In this document: positions 21,879 through 33,357 of the stretch, in pieces
How the letters are laid out: every line of letters starts with the position of its first letter
Numbering within the stretch: position 1 is the stretch's first letter
Assembly (NCBI GenBank): GCA_021464525.1
Contig: JADRCO010000375.1
Location: forward strand, 1-35,514
DNA from: Rhizophagus sp. LPA8_4_AMF
Taxonomy: Eukaryota; Glomeromycota; Glomeromycetes; Glomerales; Glomeraceae
DNA: 35,514 nt
Reading direction: 5' to 3'
Made by a program: the position numbers and the translations under genes
Notes under the pieces: generated by a model
The model's database searches: none
What the model was told of the DNA's origin: nothing
What the model saw: only the letters and a program-made list of their open reading frames with translations

Positions 21879-22535
21879 ATGGATAATTTTCAATTGTGTA
21901 AAAACGAAGTAAACCAACCACAATCACTACAATCTGGCGAATATCAATCAGCTAAAACAGAAAAATTTGCATCATTGCAAACGTCCACTACTATGTCAAT
22001 CGTTTCTTCAGTGTCAGCACAATTACAAACTTCACAATATTCAACTATTAATAAGTCTGAGGTATGCATTAGTACACCGTCTTCTTCGCGGAAAAGGATT
22101 TCAAGAAACGCAGAAACATCTAATGTAATTTGGAAACCGCTGCTTCCGCGACCACCAACCCCCATTGTACCTGCTAAACGGCGATTACCAACACCACCAC
22201 CTGTAATTTCTTCAGCTCCTGGGACACCACCAATAGAAGAGGATTCTAACTCACCGCCAGCAGATACAGATACACCTTCAACTGTAAAATCGGACTTAAT
22301 GCCAATGCTATTAGAGGCAGCTGCGCATGCCGCTCTCCGAGATAAGCGTCAAGAACGTATGGTTAAAAATCGAGCTGCAGCTTATGAAAGCCGTAAAAGA
22401 AAGAGAGAAGAAGCTGAAAGATTGATGGCTGAAAATTTGGAAATGAAATCTCATATCCGCGAGTTGCAACATAAGATCGCGGAGCTAACTGTAGAAAATG
22501 AACAATTAAAACAATTACTCGCAACAAAAAATTAG
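21879..22535 (+). CDS. bZIP transcription factor
   Basis: Single exon, 218 residues. Residues 1-150 are Ser/Thr/Pro-rich with a proline cluster (LLPRPPTPIVPAKRRLPTPP) and likely form the activation or regulatory region. The bZIP domain is at 155-215: basic region RQERMVKNRAAAYESRKRKR with the canonical N-x2-AA-x2-SR signature, then a zipper with heptad residues L182, M189, L196, L203 and L210. It should bind DNA as a dimer in the nucleus. The basic region has features of CREB/ATF6 and HAC1-type factors, but I cannot fix the subfamily. No membrane segment follows in frame. No splice evidence was seen inside. Confidence 0.88.
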   Translation: MDNFQLCKNEVNQPQSLQSGEYQSAKTEKFASLQTSTTMSIVSSVSAQLQTSQYSTINKSEVCISTPSSSRKRISRNAETSNVIWKPLLPRPPTPIVPAKRRLPTPPPVISSAPGTPPIEEDSNSPPADTDTPSTVKSDLMPMLLEAAAHAALRDKRQERMVKNRAAAYESRKRKREEAERLMAENLEMKSHIRELQHKIAELTVENEQLKQLLATKN

Positions 22536-23235
22536 AATTGACAGAATAAATTATCAGTGAGATTTCGATATCTTACATTATTGAATTTTAGAATTTATGG
22601 ATTCTTGAATTCTTTTGTATTTTACTTTTCATTTGTATATTTGTATTATTTATTTGATCGTTGTTAGATAGAGTGATGATAAATACGCTCTTGTTGTTAT
22701 ATGAATTAAATATATTTTCAATTACACGTTTTTTGGAGGGTTTATTTTTTAGTTTATTTTTTTTTTTTTTCCCTCATGCACACTTCAAATCATGTTTTGG
22801 CATACAATTTTCCTGCGTATATTTTGATGCGCTTGCGTATTTATTTTCTTTTTTCAGATATTAAATCACTTACGGAATAGCATAAATAAAATTGACAAAA
22901 GTTTTAACCACATTATAATGATGGTTTAATGTCTATGTTGTGTTACTCTCTACATGTAATGATGAAACCACAGATCTTAATCAATTTCTATAAATTATAG
23001 TGTCCAAATGAATAATTACCGATGATATAAAAATTTGAGCAGTTTTAGGCATAAATATTAATAAAAAAAACATTTTCTTCCCAAGAATTGAAATTCAAAC
23101 TAAAACTGTTATAAAAATAATATACAAAGTATCGAAAATTCTATTATAGATGTATTACGGATAATAATAGGGAATCATAATGAATTTCAAACAATGTCCA
23201 AATCTTTGATAAATCATTATATTAATTTTTAGTAT
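22536..23235. other. Convergent intergenic region
   Basis: 700 bp between the bZIP gene and the convergent Caf120-like gene. A plus-strand frame at 22661-22864 encodes a hydrophobic, Phe-rich peptide but rests on poly-T and has no family features, so I leave it unannotated. AATAAA near 22885 may be a polyadenylation signal. Confidence 0.35.
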
Positions 23236-26200
23236 TTATTCGGTATCTCTACGCCGATTCCTAGCAGTACGAGGTTGCCTTGCCTGTACTGGCGGTATTG
23301 TTGATGCAGCTAAAGGAACATCATCGTCTTCGTCATAATCATCTTCTGTTTGTATATATGGTCCATAACTTTCGTAGTAAGAACCTCTGTGTCCAGGATC
23401 CAAATATTGTTGGCCTCCCAAAAGTCTACTTGATCTTGGATCTCCTGGAGGTCCAAAATGAGATTGTCGATGCAAGAATTCTCTTTCTCTTTCGACCATC
23501 ATAGCTTGTTGTCGCTGTTCCATTAATCTACGTTCTCTTTCTCTTTCAAATGCTCTCTCTCTTTCTAATTCCGCCTGTCTTGCCAATATCGAAGGTCCCA
23601 TAGCTTTTCTTTGATTTTCTCTTGCAGTAATGGCTCCAACTAATCCTGTTTGTGGGTCTTTTTGTCTCTCCGGTAAATTAATTAAAGGTGTACCCATTTC
23701 TTTAGCCAGCATTTCTTGTTCACGAGCTGAAAGCTGAGATTGCGGTATAGAATCTATCAGGCTCAATGGTCGAAAATGATTTGGGTGATCATCATATCCA
23801 TCATCCAAGTATATGGATTCTCGTGCATAATCTAATTGCCCACCACTTACACGCCTTCGGCCAGCCATCATTTGTCCAGGGTTCATCATTGATCTAGGTC
23901 GTCCTCCAACCTTCATATAATCATCATCATAAAATTCACCACCTCGAATTTGTGGTGGCATCATTACACTCCGCCTGTTGTCTGTTGATAGATACATGTT
24001 ATCCACATAATCACTTCCTGATCCCCATCTCTGATTAGGTTGATAATTTGGGGATACTGACCTAGGTGGGTAATTTGGAGATACCGACCTGGGCGGAGTA
24101 TTGAAATTTGACCTGACAAAATTAGTATTTAGTCCACTTCCTTCCTCAACTAATGCAGCCAATGGCTCATCTGATGTTGATGATTGATTATTCTCAGAAT
24201 CATCACTACTACTATCACTCGATTTATTTTTAACATGCCTTGTCGTATTCTTTAATTTATCTTTTTGCTTTGTTGGCTTAAATACCTTTGTTGTCCTGTT
24301 CAAAACTTCATCATCGTCGTCATCATCAGAAGGTATGTTTTTTCCTTTTTTACTATCCTTTGTTTCCATTGCAGGTTCATTTATAGTATCAAAATTCAAC
24401 GCGCTAATATCTATATCTAAACCACCTATTTCAAATTGATAATCAACTTGTTGACTGCTAAATTCCTTTTTATTGCTTTTTATAGTATCTTTAACATTGT
24501 TATCATTCTCTTGTTCACTATCCGCTTCTTCAGATGTAATCGGTTTTTTCCCTTTTGACCTTCCACGAAATTGTTCATCAGTTACATTTCCACTGGGAAG
24601 TATGTTACGACCACGTACAGGATTTCTTCTTGATGTAACAATTCCTTCTGAATCGTTCTCAAGGTTTCCTTGAGGATGTAAAGGTTGTTGAATTTGTGGA
24701 TAATTTTTATCTGCATATTGGTTGGTTGAACTAATACCGCCACGAGGCTGCTTTGAACCAGGTCCATATTGTCCGTAGGGAGGCGATTCCCGGTAAGGTT
24801 TTTGTTGAAGTTGTGTATTCATTTTTTTTTTACCACTATCACTCAATTCTTCATTATCATCACTACTGTCAGATGGTTGTGGTACAACTCTTGTCTTTTT
24901 CTTATTTCCTTTACCCGGTTTGTTAATAGTCTGACTAGATTTAACATTTTTATTTAAACTAGAATCTTCGCTACTATCTTCCTCGCTATTGTTTTCATCG
25001 CTATTAGATTCATCATCACTATTACCACTTTCTTCGCTATCAGATGGAAGTGGAGCAAGTCTTCGTTTGGTTTTACTTTTTTGTTTTTCGGTTTGATTTT
25101 TGAACGAAACACTTCTTTTAGGTTTAGATTTTTTTGTTGAAGTATCCTCTTGAACAGATTCATCTTTACGCTCAGCTACAGCAGTCATAACTTCAGACAT
25201 AAAGTCACTATCTCCAAATGTTCCAAAGCTACTTCCAAAGCTAACAGACTCATCTGCTTTAACCTTTAATAATTCTGCTTCAATTTCTGCGGCAATTTTT
25301 GCATTTTCCTGTGTATTTTTTAGGAGTGTTGGGTCATCGTTTTCGTTTTCGTCATCATCATTATCATCATCAGATTTCCCGCTTCCACTGTGTGAATCTC
25401 CTTGTTGATCTTCCGATTCATCGCTACTGGCCAATTGTTTAGCTCTTTTACCTCTTCGTTTGTTCGATTGAGTTACTTGCGACGACGATGAATTTAAACG
25501 GTTGGTATTATTAGTAGTTATAGGTGAATGTGGTGATACGGGGGTATTCGAAATTGGACTCTTTTGAGAATCTCCCATGGAATTAGGACGCGAAGTTTGA
25601 TTTATAGGTTTTAATGTAGACGGAGAATTTGAACTCGGTGTTGAAGAATTAGATTCATTTGAAAAGGTCCTTTGGCGATCATAATTATCCGATAAACCAT
25701 CGGTCACAATCTGAGGAAGATTATGTGCACTTGATTTCCTTGAGGATTTTTGATTTACATTTGGAGGTGATTGTTGAGAATTATCATGTAATTGTTGTTG
25801 TAAATTATAAGATTGACGTAAAATTTCAGCGAATGCAGCTTTTACGTCCGCTAAAGATTCACGTATTTCAATATGTTTTACTTCGGGAAGATCTAAAAAT
25901 AATTTAATATTACTTCTACCAGTTGGCACGGCAAAAAATGGTGATACTGGATTTTTAAAATCATATAATAATTCTTTTGGTCTACCATATAATTTGAAAC
26001 TATCAAAAAATCCAAAAAGCCATTTTGACATTTCATTAAGTGAATCAGTTGTCAAAATAACAAAATCACCGGGTTTATTTTCAGTCGGCTTTGTAGGAAA
26101 TAAAGTACCTTCAACACAGAAAGTGGTTGTTTTATCTATGAGAGCGGGATCTTCAGGATAAATCGCGTAAGTTTGAAGAACATTTGCTAAAGTCATGACT

Positions 26201-27036
26201 GGTTTTTTGGATTTTTTGGATTCATAAAACAAAGCTTGTCCTCTAGTAAATGCCAAATCTTTTTTCTTTTTATCTTCAACGCGATGATCTGCTACAACAA
26301 CCCAATAAGTTTTAGGTTCAAAGTTACCAGCAAATTGCACTTGAAGATTACCTTCCAGTTTACCCTTTACTAACACAGTTCCATTACCAAAATCTTTCAG
26401 TCCAGGACGTTTAATTAATGTTGCTGTAAAAACTTCCTGTAATCTTGATCTTTCAAAGCACGATAAACGGATTGCATTGACCCATAAATTTAAAGTATTA
26501 TTATCTGGAGCTTGTAAATATAATTTTTCACCTTGAATCAAATAAAGAAAAAACACGTGCATCCGTTGGGATACATTATTATCTTCTGAAATAGATAGAT
26601 CTACTAAACAATTAGGTAAATTTAATATAAAAGGAGCCTGGGCTACTTCTGGGGTTCCGGAGTTGTGATTATTCGCTATCTTCCAGAAACTTAGAACTGG
26701 ACCACACAATTCCACGTAATATTCTATCCAGTCATCGCTCGAATTAGTGCTACCTTGGTTATAAATGATATCTTGCTTACACAAATAACCTTCCATATAT
26801 ATTTTCCGTGAAAAAATATCAAATAGATGCAAGACAGGTCGCATATCAGGAGTTACTTGATCGCCCTGAAAAGAAGGTCTTCGTGGTCTTGGTTTTTTTA
26901 AGGTAGCCGGACGAATAGTGGTCGATCTCGGTCCAGGCCCAGTACTATAACTTTCTGATGTCCTTTTTGAAACCGTGTTCAAGTTAGATGTGCTTATTGG
27001 CAAAGCTTGTGCATTTGTTCTTGTAGATTCTGCCAT
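23236..27036 (-). CDS. Caf120/Skg3-like PH-domain protein
   Basis: An uninterrupted 1266-codon frame, unusual in this intron-rich window. After a basic leader come two PH-like modules: about 78-195 (RKIYMEGYLCKQDIIYN, WIEYYVELCGPVLSFWK, LNLWVNAIRLSCFERSRLQE) and about 213-355 (LKDFGNGTVLVKGKLEGN, KTYWVVVADHR, NEMSKWLFGFFDSF). This tandem arrangement fits fungal Caf120/Skg3/Skg4 proteins. Caf120 is associated with the CCR4-NOT complex and Skg3/Skg4 are at the cell cortex in budding yeast. Residues from about 420 on are disordered: Ser, Asn, Asp and Lys tracts with repeated PSDSSDD/SDSEES motifs, likely casein-kinase-2 sites, then an Arg/Glu/Gln helix-forming stretch near 1170-1215. Which paralogue it is cannot be decided. 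Confidence 0.82.
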   Translation of the reverse strand: MAESTRTNAQALPISTSNLNTVSKRTSESYSTGPGPRSTTIRPATLKKPRPRRPSFQGDQVTPDMRPVLHLFDIFSRKIYMEGYLCKQDIIYNQGSTNSSDDWIEYYVELCGPVLSFWKIANNHNSGTPEVAQAPFILNLPNCLVDLSISEDNNVSQRMHVFFLYLIQGEKLYLQAPDNNTLNLWVNAIRLSCFERSRLQEVFTATLIKRPGLKDFGNGTVLVKGKLEGNLQVQFAGNFEPKTYWVVVADHRVEDKKKKDLAFTRGQALFYESKKSKKPVMTLANVLQTYAIYPEDPALIDKTTTFCVEGTLFPTKPTENKPGDFVILTTDSLNEMSKWLFGFFDSFKLYGRPKELLYDFKNPVSPFFAVPTGRSNIKLFLDLPEVKHIEIRESLADVKAAFAEILRQSYNLQQQLHDNSQQSPPNVNQKSSRKSSAHNLPQIVTDGLSDNYDRQRTFSNESNSSTPSSNSPSTLKPINQTSRPNSMGDSQKSPISNTPVSPHSPITTNNTNRLNSSSSQVTQSNKRRGKRAKQLASSDESEDQQGDSHSGSGKSDDDNDDDENENDDPTLLKNTQENAKIAAEIEAELLKVKADESVSFGSSFGTFGDSDFMSEVMTAVAERKDESVQEDTSTKKSKPKRSVSFKNQTEKQKSKTKRRLAPLPSDSEESGNSDDESNSDENNSEEDSSEDSSLNKNVKSSQTINKPGKGNKKKTRVVPQPSDSSDDNEELSDSGKKKMNTQLQQKPYRESPPYGQYGPGSKQPRGGISSTNQYADKNYPQIQQPLHPQGNLENDSEGIVTSRRNPVRGRNILPSGNVTDEQFRGRSKGKKPITSEEADSEQENDNNVKDTIKSNKKEFSSQQVDYQFEIGGLDIDISALNFDTINEPAMETKDSKKGKNIPSDDDDDDEVLNRTTKVFKPTKQKDKLKNTTRHVKNKSSDSSSDDSENNQSSTSDEPLAALVEEGSGLNTNFVRSNFNTPPRSVSPNYPPRSVSPNYQPNQRWGSGSDYVDNMYLSTDNRRSVMMPPQIRGGEFYDDDYMKVGGRPRSMMNPGQMMAGRRRVSGGQLDYARESIYLDDGYDDHPNHFRPLSLIDSIPQSQLSAREQEMLAKEMGTPLINLPERQKDPQTGLVGAITARENQRKAMGPSILARQAELERERAFERERERRLMEQRQQAMMVEREREFLHRQSHFGPPGDPRSSRLLGGQQYLDPGHRGSYYESYGPYIQTEDDYDEDDDVPLAASTIPPVQARQPRTARNRRRDTE

Positions 27037-28088
27037 CGTACTCGATTTGAGTATAGATACTATGTATTTCTTTTTGTAAAGGACGTTGTAGAGCTGGAAA
27101 AGATGACCAGCTACTTCCTGCTAAATGAAAGCTCAAGCTATGAAAAAAGAAGAAAAGGGTGTATATTATGGTTTTTATGGTTTTATTTATAAATATTTTT
27201 AAAATATAATTTTTTAAGTTGGATTATATATCAAACTTGTACTGTAATGTGAGTCTGTGGTCACTTTCAGGTTTAGTGCATATCGTAATTACGTTGTTGA
27301 CTAATTTTATTAAATAAAAAATGATTCGTTAAATTATGGCAGTGGCATTAGTACAAACAAATAACTTCATCTTTCAATTTCTACCACATTATATAATTAT
27401 TTAACGATAAACTGTAATTTTTATTGTAAATAATTGGACGAATTACGAATTATAAATATCGTATTTAATTTCATAAAGCGTAAAACGTTAAAAAGTAATA
27501 ATAAAGATATTTCTCCATTGTTTTGTTTTCTTACAATGCTGCATTAGTTTTTTTTACGTGCGCGTTTTTATATAAAAAGCGTTAAAAATATTTCCGCAGC
27601 TTAAAAAGATTGTTTTTTTTTTTATTTTATATTTTATATATTTTGCAAGTATAAATTAAATTAATAAATAAGCTTACTTACTTAACTGGTTTAGTGATCG
27701 TTCTCCCATTGCAAAAAATAAAAACTCCCTATACAGAATGTGGTGCCACATTGATGTCAGTTTGTTGACAATGTATAACTAAACCCTCCTTCCAAAATTC
27801 ATTTCATCAGATATATCAAATATAATTAATTATATTGTTGAAGAATTTATAGTATTAACAAAAATGGGTTGCCATGACGCTAATGGCATAAAACATGGCA
27901 CATATCCGATTGCAAAAAAAAAAAATTTTGTAATACCTTATTTTTAATATATATAATAATCATGTACAGTGATTTTAACTTTAATACTAATTATTTTTCG
28001 ACCTCTCCTTTTTTTAAAGTAATATTTGCTTCGCTACCTTTAGCAAATAATAATAAAAAAAAAATAAAAAAAAAAGTTCGTTGTAGAA
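27037..28088. promoter_or_regulatory. Divergent promoter region, Caf120-like/CLIP-170
   Basis: The 1052 bp between start codons contain no coding frame I can support. A perfect hairpin sits at 27737-27752 (arms AATGTGG/CCACATT, TG loop), followed by GTCA/TGAC half sites. A-rich tracts precede the CLIP-170 start at 28050-28075. Confidence 0.4.
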
Positions 28089-31000
28089 ATGTCAAAACTA
28101 CCAAAATTACCTACGGTTAGCGGAATACCGTCTTCGGGTCTTCCTTCTCCAGCAGCAAAACGTCGCCCATCAACTGGCACTACAGGAAAATCAACACTTG
28201 CCCTGACTCCAGAACAGGAAGCGCTATTACAGGCGGCAATGGAAAAATATAATCCAACGCCAGCTACCGAGTCGAATGAGAATAATCAAACCAGCTCTAC
28301 CTTAACACTTGGAAATAGTCAAGCTAATTCATCACCCTCAACGCCAGCTACGAATAATACGAATAACCAGTCAAATAGAAAACTTGGAAAAAAACCAAGT
28401 TTTTCCAGAATGACGCGTCCAACACTTCCGCCATTAACAGAGAAATCAGCTGCTATAAAACAAAATTCAACAATAACAATACAACAAACAACCTCTACTC
28501 CTCATACAATGTCATCGAAATTAAATAATTCTGGATTGCCTGCATCAAATTTATCATCACCACTTCAACGTTCACTTTCAGGCCAAAATTCAACGTTGTC
28601 TTCGCCATCAAATCCCGTTCATCAACGGTTACAGGCCATGGCTGCATCTCAACAACGTCCAGCTTCCCCTTCACTTTCCCTATATTCAATAGGTGAACGA
28701 GTTACTGTTGAGTCAATGAATATTTCAGGTACATTAAGGTTTTTAGGTCCAATTGATAATAAGTCTGGAACCTGGGCCGGAATAGAAGTAGACGTTCCAG
28801 GAACAGGTAAAAATGATGGGAGTGCTTTCGGGTAAGTTAATTATTTTAAAATTGTGAATTAAATAAATTACTAGTTAAATATTATGTATAAATGAAAAAT
28901 TATTTTTTACATATATTTATCATTAATGAGTTTTATTCATTTATATTTATTTTATCTTCTTTTTGTTGAAATTATTTTATTATTAGAAAATCCTACTTTA
29001 CTTGTCCTCCAAACTCGGGTATATTTACTCTCGCATCAAAGCTTACCAGATCTAAAGAAGATGAAAATATACCAAATTTACCACAAATCCCTTCAATTAA
29101 CAAATCTTCTAATACCATACCACGACCACCTTCTACTTCAAGTAATTCAAGTGAAAAAACATCATCTGGTATACCATCGTCTTTGGCTACACCAAATTTA
29201 TCAAAACATGCCCAAAGCGCAGCTATAGCTGCTGGTCGGATCACAGCCGGTTCTCGTGCTTCAAAGTATATTGGTGTCACAGCTTCCCAACTTAAACAGA
29301 GAACGCCGTCGACTGTGTCATCAACTCTTAATACTGCTCCTAACGGACAAACGACTCCGTCTAAAACTAAACCAACGCCGACACTAGGACTCGTGAGACC
29401 CGGTTCTCTCCAAAGTTTAAAGTCACCATCCACACCTCCAACTAATGGTAGACAATATCGCAACAGAAAAGATTCATCGTCATCCACTGGATCGACTGTT
29501 TCTAAGACGTCAGGTTTACCTCGTTCACGATCTGTTACACCGAATCCTCCAAATGAATCGCAGCACACTTCAGATAGTGAGAATACTATAACAATAAGTA
29601 TTAAAGAAGAAATGAGTAACAAATCACTTCAAGAAAAAGTCCAAAAATTATTGAGCGATCCTGATACCTCTGACGGTGTTCCCTTAAGTCTTTTTGATCA
29701 GCAAGCTCTCCGAATTCAACAACTGCAAATGAAAATTGAAGTTTTGGAAACCGAAAATACATATTTAAAACTAGATAACAAGAAATCATTCACTGATACA
29801 TCAGCTGGAATTCGAAGTTCTGATCAATGGGAAAAAGAGAAAAAAGCTCTTTTGGAAGAAAGTTATTTAAAAGAAAAAACTTTGAATGATAAAATATCAG
29901 ATTTATCCAGGCAACTTCAAGAGGTTGCGAAGGGACACCATCATAGACCAAGTACTTCATTGTCAATGATCGCCGATGATGATAACATGAGTGATAAAAT
30001 ATTACAATTGACCGAGTTGATTGAACAAAAAGATGAACATGTCAAATCACTCGAAGAATCTCTTAACAAAGTAAATAAACAATCTAGTGAGTACCAATTA
30101 AAGATCAAAGAGCTTGAAAAAGTTAAATTAGAACAAGCTGATAAGATTGAACAATTGGTCGCACTTGGATCTCCGAATGCACAAAATGAAGCCTCAGATC
30201 ACATTTCCCAGTTAGAAAAGGTTATCCAAGATAAAACAAGTGAAAATGATGAATTAAATTCAAAGTTTGACCAATACAAACTTGATTCAGAAAGTAAAGT
30301 AAAATCTTTACAAAAAACCATTGACGAGCTCAAGGCAGCAGGTCAAGAAACAATGAATATTTATGAAGAGAGAGTTTCTTCCTTGGAACAACAAGTTGAA
30401 GATTTAAAAAAGGCTGGTGTTGAAACAATAACTTTATATGAAGAGGCAACAGCTAGAATTGCTGAACGTGAAGATAAAATTAATTCATTGGAAAAGGAAG
30501 CAGAAGAATTAAGATCTGCTGGTGTAGAAGCAATAGATGTATATGAAAAAACAATCGATGGAACCAAAAAGGAAGTTGAAGAATTGAAGAATCAATTATC
30601 TAAAAAGGAGGAAACTATTACAACATTATCAAAAGAAATAGATAAATTACAGTTAGCACAAAAAGAGTTGGCAGAAGCTAAAGCCAAATTGGAAATGAAT
30701 GGTAAACGAGAAGAAGGGCTTCGAAATGAATTAGCAGATTTACAGACTGGATTGGAGCATATGATGCGTGCAGATGCAAAATCAAGAGAACGCATATATC
30801 AATTGGAAGATGAAGTTCGTGAGTCACAAGCACTTGTTAATAGACAATTAGAGGAAATAAATGCTTTAAAAAATAATATGCAAAATCTAATGGATGCAAA
30901 TAATAATGAAGAAATCGAAAAAGTCAAGGCAGTTTTTGAGGGGGATACAAAGAGGTTACAAGATGAATTGGAAGAGTTAAGAAAATTTTTATCAGAAGTA

Positions 31001-32788
31001 CAAACTGAAAAACGTACTATTGTTAGTGAAGCGGATTCTTTGAAAGACGAGAAGAAAATGTTAGAGAGAAAACTGCAAGAGAGTGAACGCCAAAGAAAAG
31101 ATGTGTCTTCTGAAATAGAAGCTTTAAAAGTTAGTATAAAACGAGATGAAGATGAAAAAAATCAAATTACCTCTCAATTAGAAGAATTGAAGGTAAATGT
31201 AACTAAGGTCGAAGAACAAAAAAATAAATTAATTCAAGAATCGGAAGTGGAAAAAAAGGTGCTTGTTGAAGAGCATGAAAATGCCAAAAGAGAGTTGATA
31301 GAAAGTCGTGAAATTGCAGAAAAGGAATTAACAGCTGCTCGTGAAAATGCTAAAAAAGAATTGATGGAATCACGTGAAATTGCTAAAAGAGAATTAATTG
31401 AAGCACGCGAAAATGCTCAAAAGGAACTCGAAGCATTACAGAAGCAACTTATTGATTTAACAAAGAAAGCTGAATATGCTGAACAACTGAAATCTGAATT
31501 AGAACTTAAAGCTCAAGAATTGAAAAAATTGTCTGAGGACTTTGAAGAAGTTAAGAATGAAAATGAAAAATTAAAAGCTTCACAAGAAACACAAAACAAT
31601 AGTGAAGTAAGCTCAACACAAAATCTTGAAGACCTCAAGATAGAGTATGAAAACAAACTTAATGTTTACAAATCGGAAAATGATCAATTAAAACAAAAGA
31701 TTAAAGATTTGGCATTAGCTAATAAAAATATTCCACAAGACTATGAAGAAAAAATTGTTGCGTTTGAAGAACAAATTTCAGGTTTGAAACATATAGTACA
31801 TGAATTGACACGCGAAAATGTATCAATAGCTGGCGAAAATAAAAAGATATTGGCTGAACAAGAGAAATTAATGGAAGCTCACAAGCAGGTAGAAACCGAA
31901 TGCCTTAAATTAATGGATGAATTAGAACGTTTACACAGTGAATCGCTCAACGGACAAGGTGTATTAAGTTTAACACCACCTGAAGATTCATTTAATGTTA
32001 ATGGAATCAAATCTGAAGGGAATCAAGAGAATTCTGAAGATACTCAGAGTGGTGAAGCATCACTGCAGGACACTAACGGACAACAAACTGGTGGTGATTT
32101 ATCGCGTCTTCAATCACTTTTAAACGAAAAACAGGCACAATTAGAACGTTTGTCCTCGATGCATAATTCCGAAATACGCGAGTTACGCAAGAAAGTATCT
32201 GATTTAGAAAAATCAAAACAACGAGAAATCAACACGTTGAATAAAGATGTAGCTGAATTAGAATCTTTAATTGAAAGTAAAATATTTCGAGAAGCGGATT
32301 TGGAGGAAGAAATTCAATGTGAACAAAGAAATTCCAAACGATTAAAAGATGAAATTGAGGAATTACGAGAGCAATTAAACGAAATTAAGAGTTCAAATGG
32401 CGCAACAAATGTACTAGAAGCTACACTTGTCGGCGATGGTATAATTTCTAATAATTCTTCTGTTAAACCAATCGAAAAGTTAAAGGAAAACGGAACTTCA
32501 GACTTATACTGTGAGATTTGCGAACAAGAAGGTCACGATATAATCAGTTGCAAAGCAGTATTTGGCTCGAATTCGGCAAATATAACAGAAGATAAAGCAG
32601 CCAATAATGGTATACATAATGAAAGCATTACCGAAGAAAAACCGGTGAGTATTATAGTTTTTAGTGTTTATTGATCATTCAAAATATTGAAAAAAAATTT
32701 TTATCATTGTTTTTAGTATTGTGATAACTGTGAAGAATTTGGACTTCACTGGACAGAAGAATGCCCAAATCAAGATGAGACATTTTAG
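28089..32788 (+). CDS. CLIP1: CLIP-170-type microtubule plus-end tracking protein
   Basis: Binds growing microtubule ends. Three exons, 28089-28831, 28987-32644 and 32717-32788, phase-consistent, 1490 residues. A Ser/Thr/Pro-rich basic leader (1-198) precedes one CAP-Gly domain at about 199-272 with the GKNDGSAFG signature, split by the first intron. A second Ser-rich basic region leads into a coiled coil from about 400 to 1290 and again to 1400. Two CCHC zinc knuckles close the protein: C1423-x2-C-x4-H-x4-C (YCEICEQEGHDIISC) and, in the last exon, YCDNCEEFGLHWTEEC. The final residues DETF match the EEY/F-type tail that CAP-Gly domains bind in animal CLIP-170. Animal CLIPs have two CAP-Gly domains; one here resembles yeast Bik1 and fission-yeast Tip1. 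Confidence 0.94.
30338..30560 (+). repeat. Diverged repeat inside the CLIP-170 coiled coil
   Basis: Three copies of an AG-x-E-(T/A)-(M/I)-x2-YE motif: AGQETMNIYEE, AGVETITLYEE and AGVEAIDVYEK, spaced 25 and 35 residues apart and separated by charged helix. Confidence 0.7.
31286..31450 (+). repeat. Hendecad (11-residue) repeat array in CLIP-170
   Basis: Residues 1015-1069 form five 11-residue units: KRELIESREIA, EKELTAARENA, KKELMESREIA, KRELIEARENA and QKELEALQKQL. Units alternate between SREIA and ARENA endings, so the duplicated DNA unit is probably 66 bp. Such a period usually gives a nearly straight or right-handed coiled coil. Confidence 0.85.
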
Positions 32789-33357
32789 ACTGTTTCAGTC
32801 TGCAAGAGATATTTTAATAACTACGAAACTTAATTGTATTAATTAATGCCTTTTATATATATATATATATATAGACGATTTGAAAAGTCTTATGCGATAA
32901 TATTTTTAAAAAATTATTTAAATTATTAGTTACTATCGTTTTTTTAACCCTTTTTACTATATATTTTTATTTTATTTTTATTTTGTTTTACTTTATTTTA
33001 TCTTATTTATTTTATTTTACTTTATTTTATCTTATTTTATTTATTTTTGCCAAATTGTATTATACTAACAATTATTTATATTATTACTTATAATAGATTT
33101 AAAATTTTTAATTATTATTTATAGTTTTATAGTATTTTTTTCAAACATAAATTTTCCATAAAAAAATATATATAATGTTTATAAAGTCTGCTAACAATCA
33201 ATTTATTTATTCGTAACAAAACTATATATATATGTAAAATATAATAAAAAAATGTAATAATTTAATTACATTGTCTATATTTTTAAAAGTGTGGTAAATT
33301 AAAATTATTATATTAGTAGAGCATTAAAAAGTTTGAGGTTTCGAATAACTATAATCA
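32789..33357. other. Convergent intergenic region with low-complexity repeats
   Basis: Between the convergent CLIP-170 and ceramidase genes. It holds a TA microsatellite (32853-32873), a long run of imperfect TTTTA/TTTAT units (about 32965-33047) and a short TA run near 33224. No gene seen. Confidence 0.6.

Noticed and set aside
22661-22864. Hydrophobic 67-codon plus-strand frame after the bZIP gene, considered as a membrane-anchoring exon
   Set aside because: It depends on poly-T tracts and has no splice sites that would join it to the bZIP frame.
28993-29622. Long minus-strand open frame of 209 codons
   Set aside because: It is antisense to the Ser/Pro-rich part of CLIP-170 and reflects codon bias of that gene.
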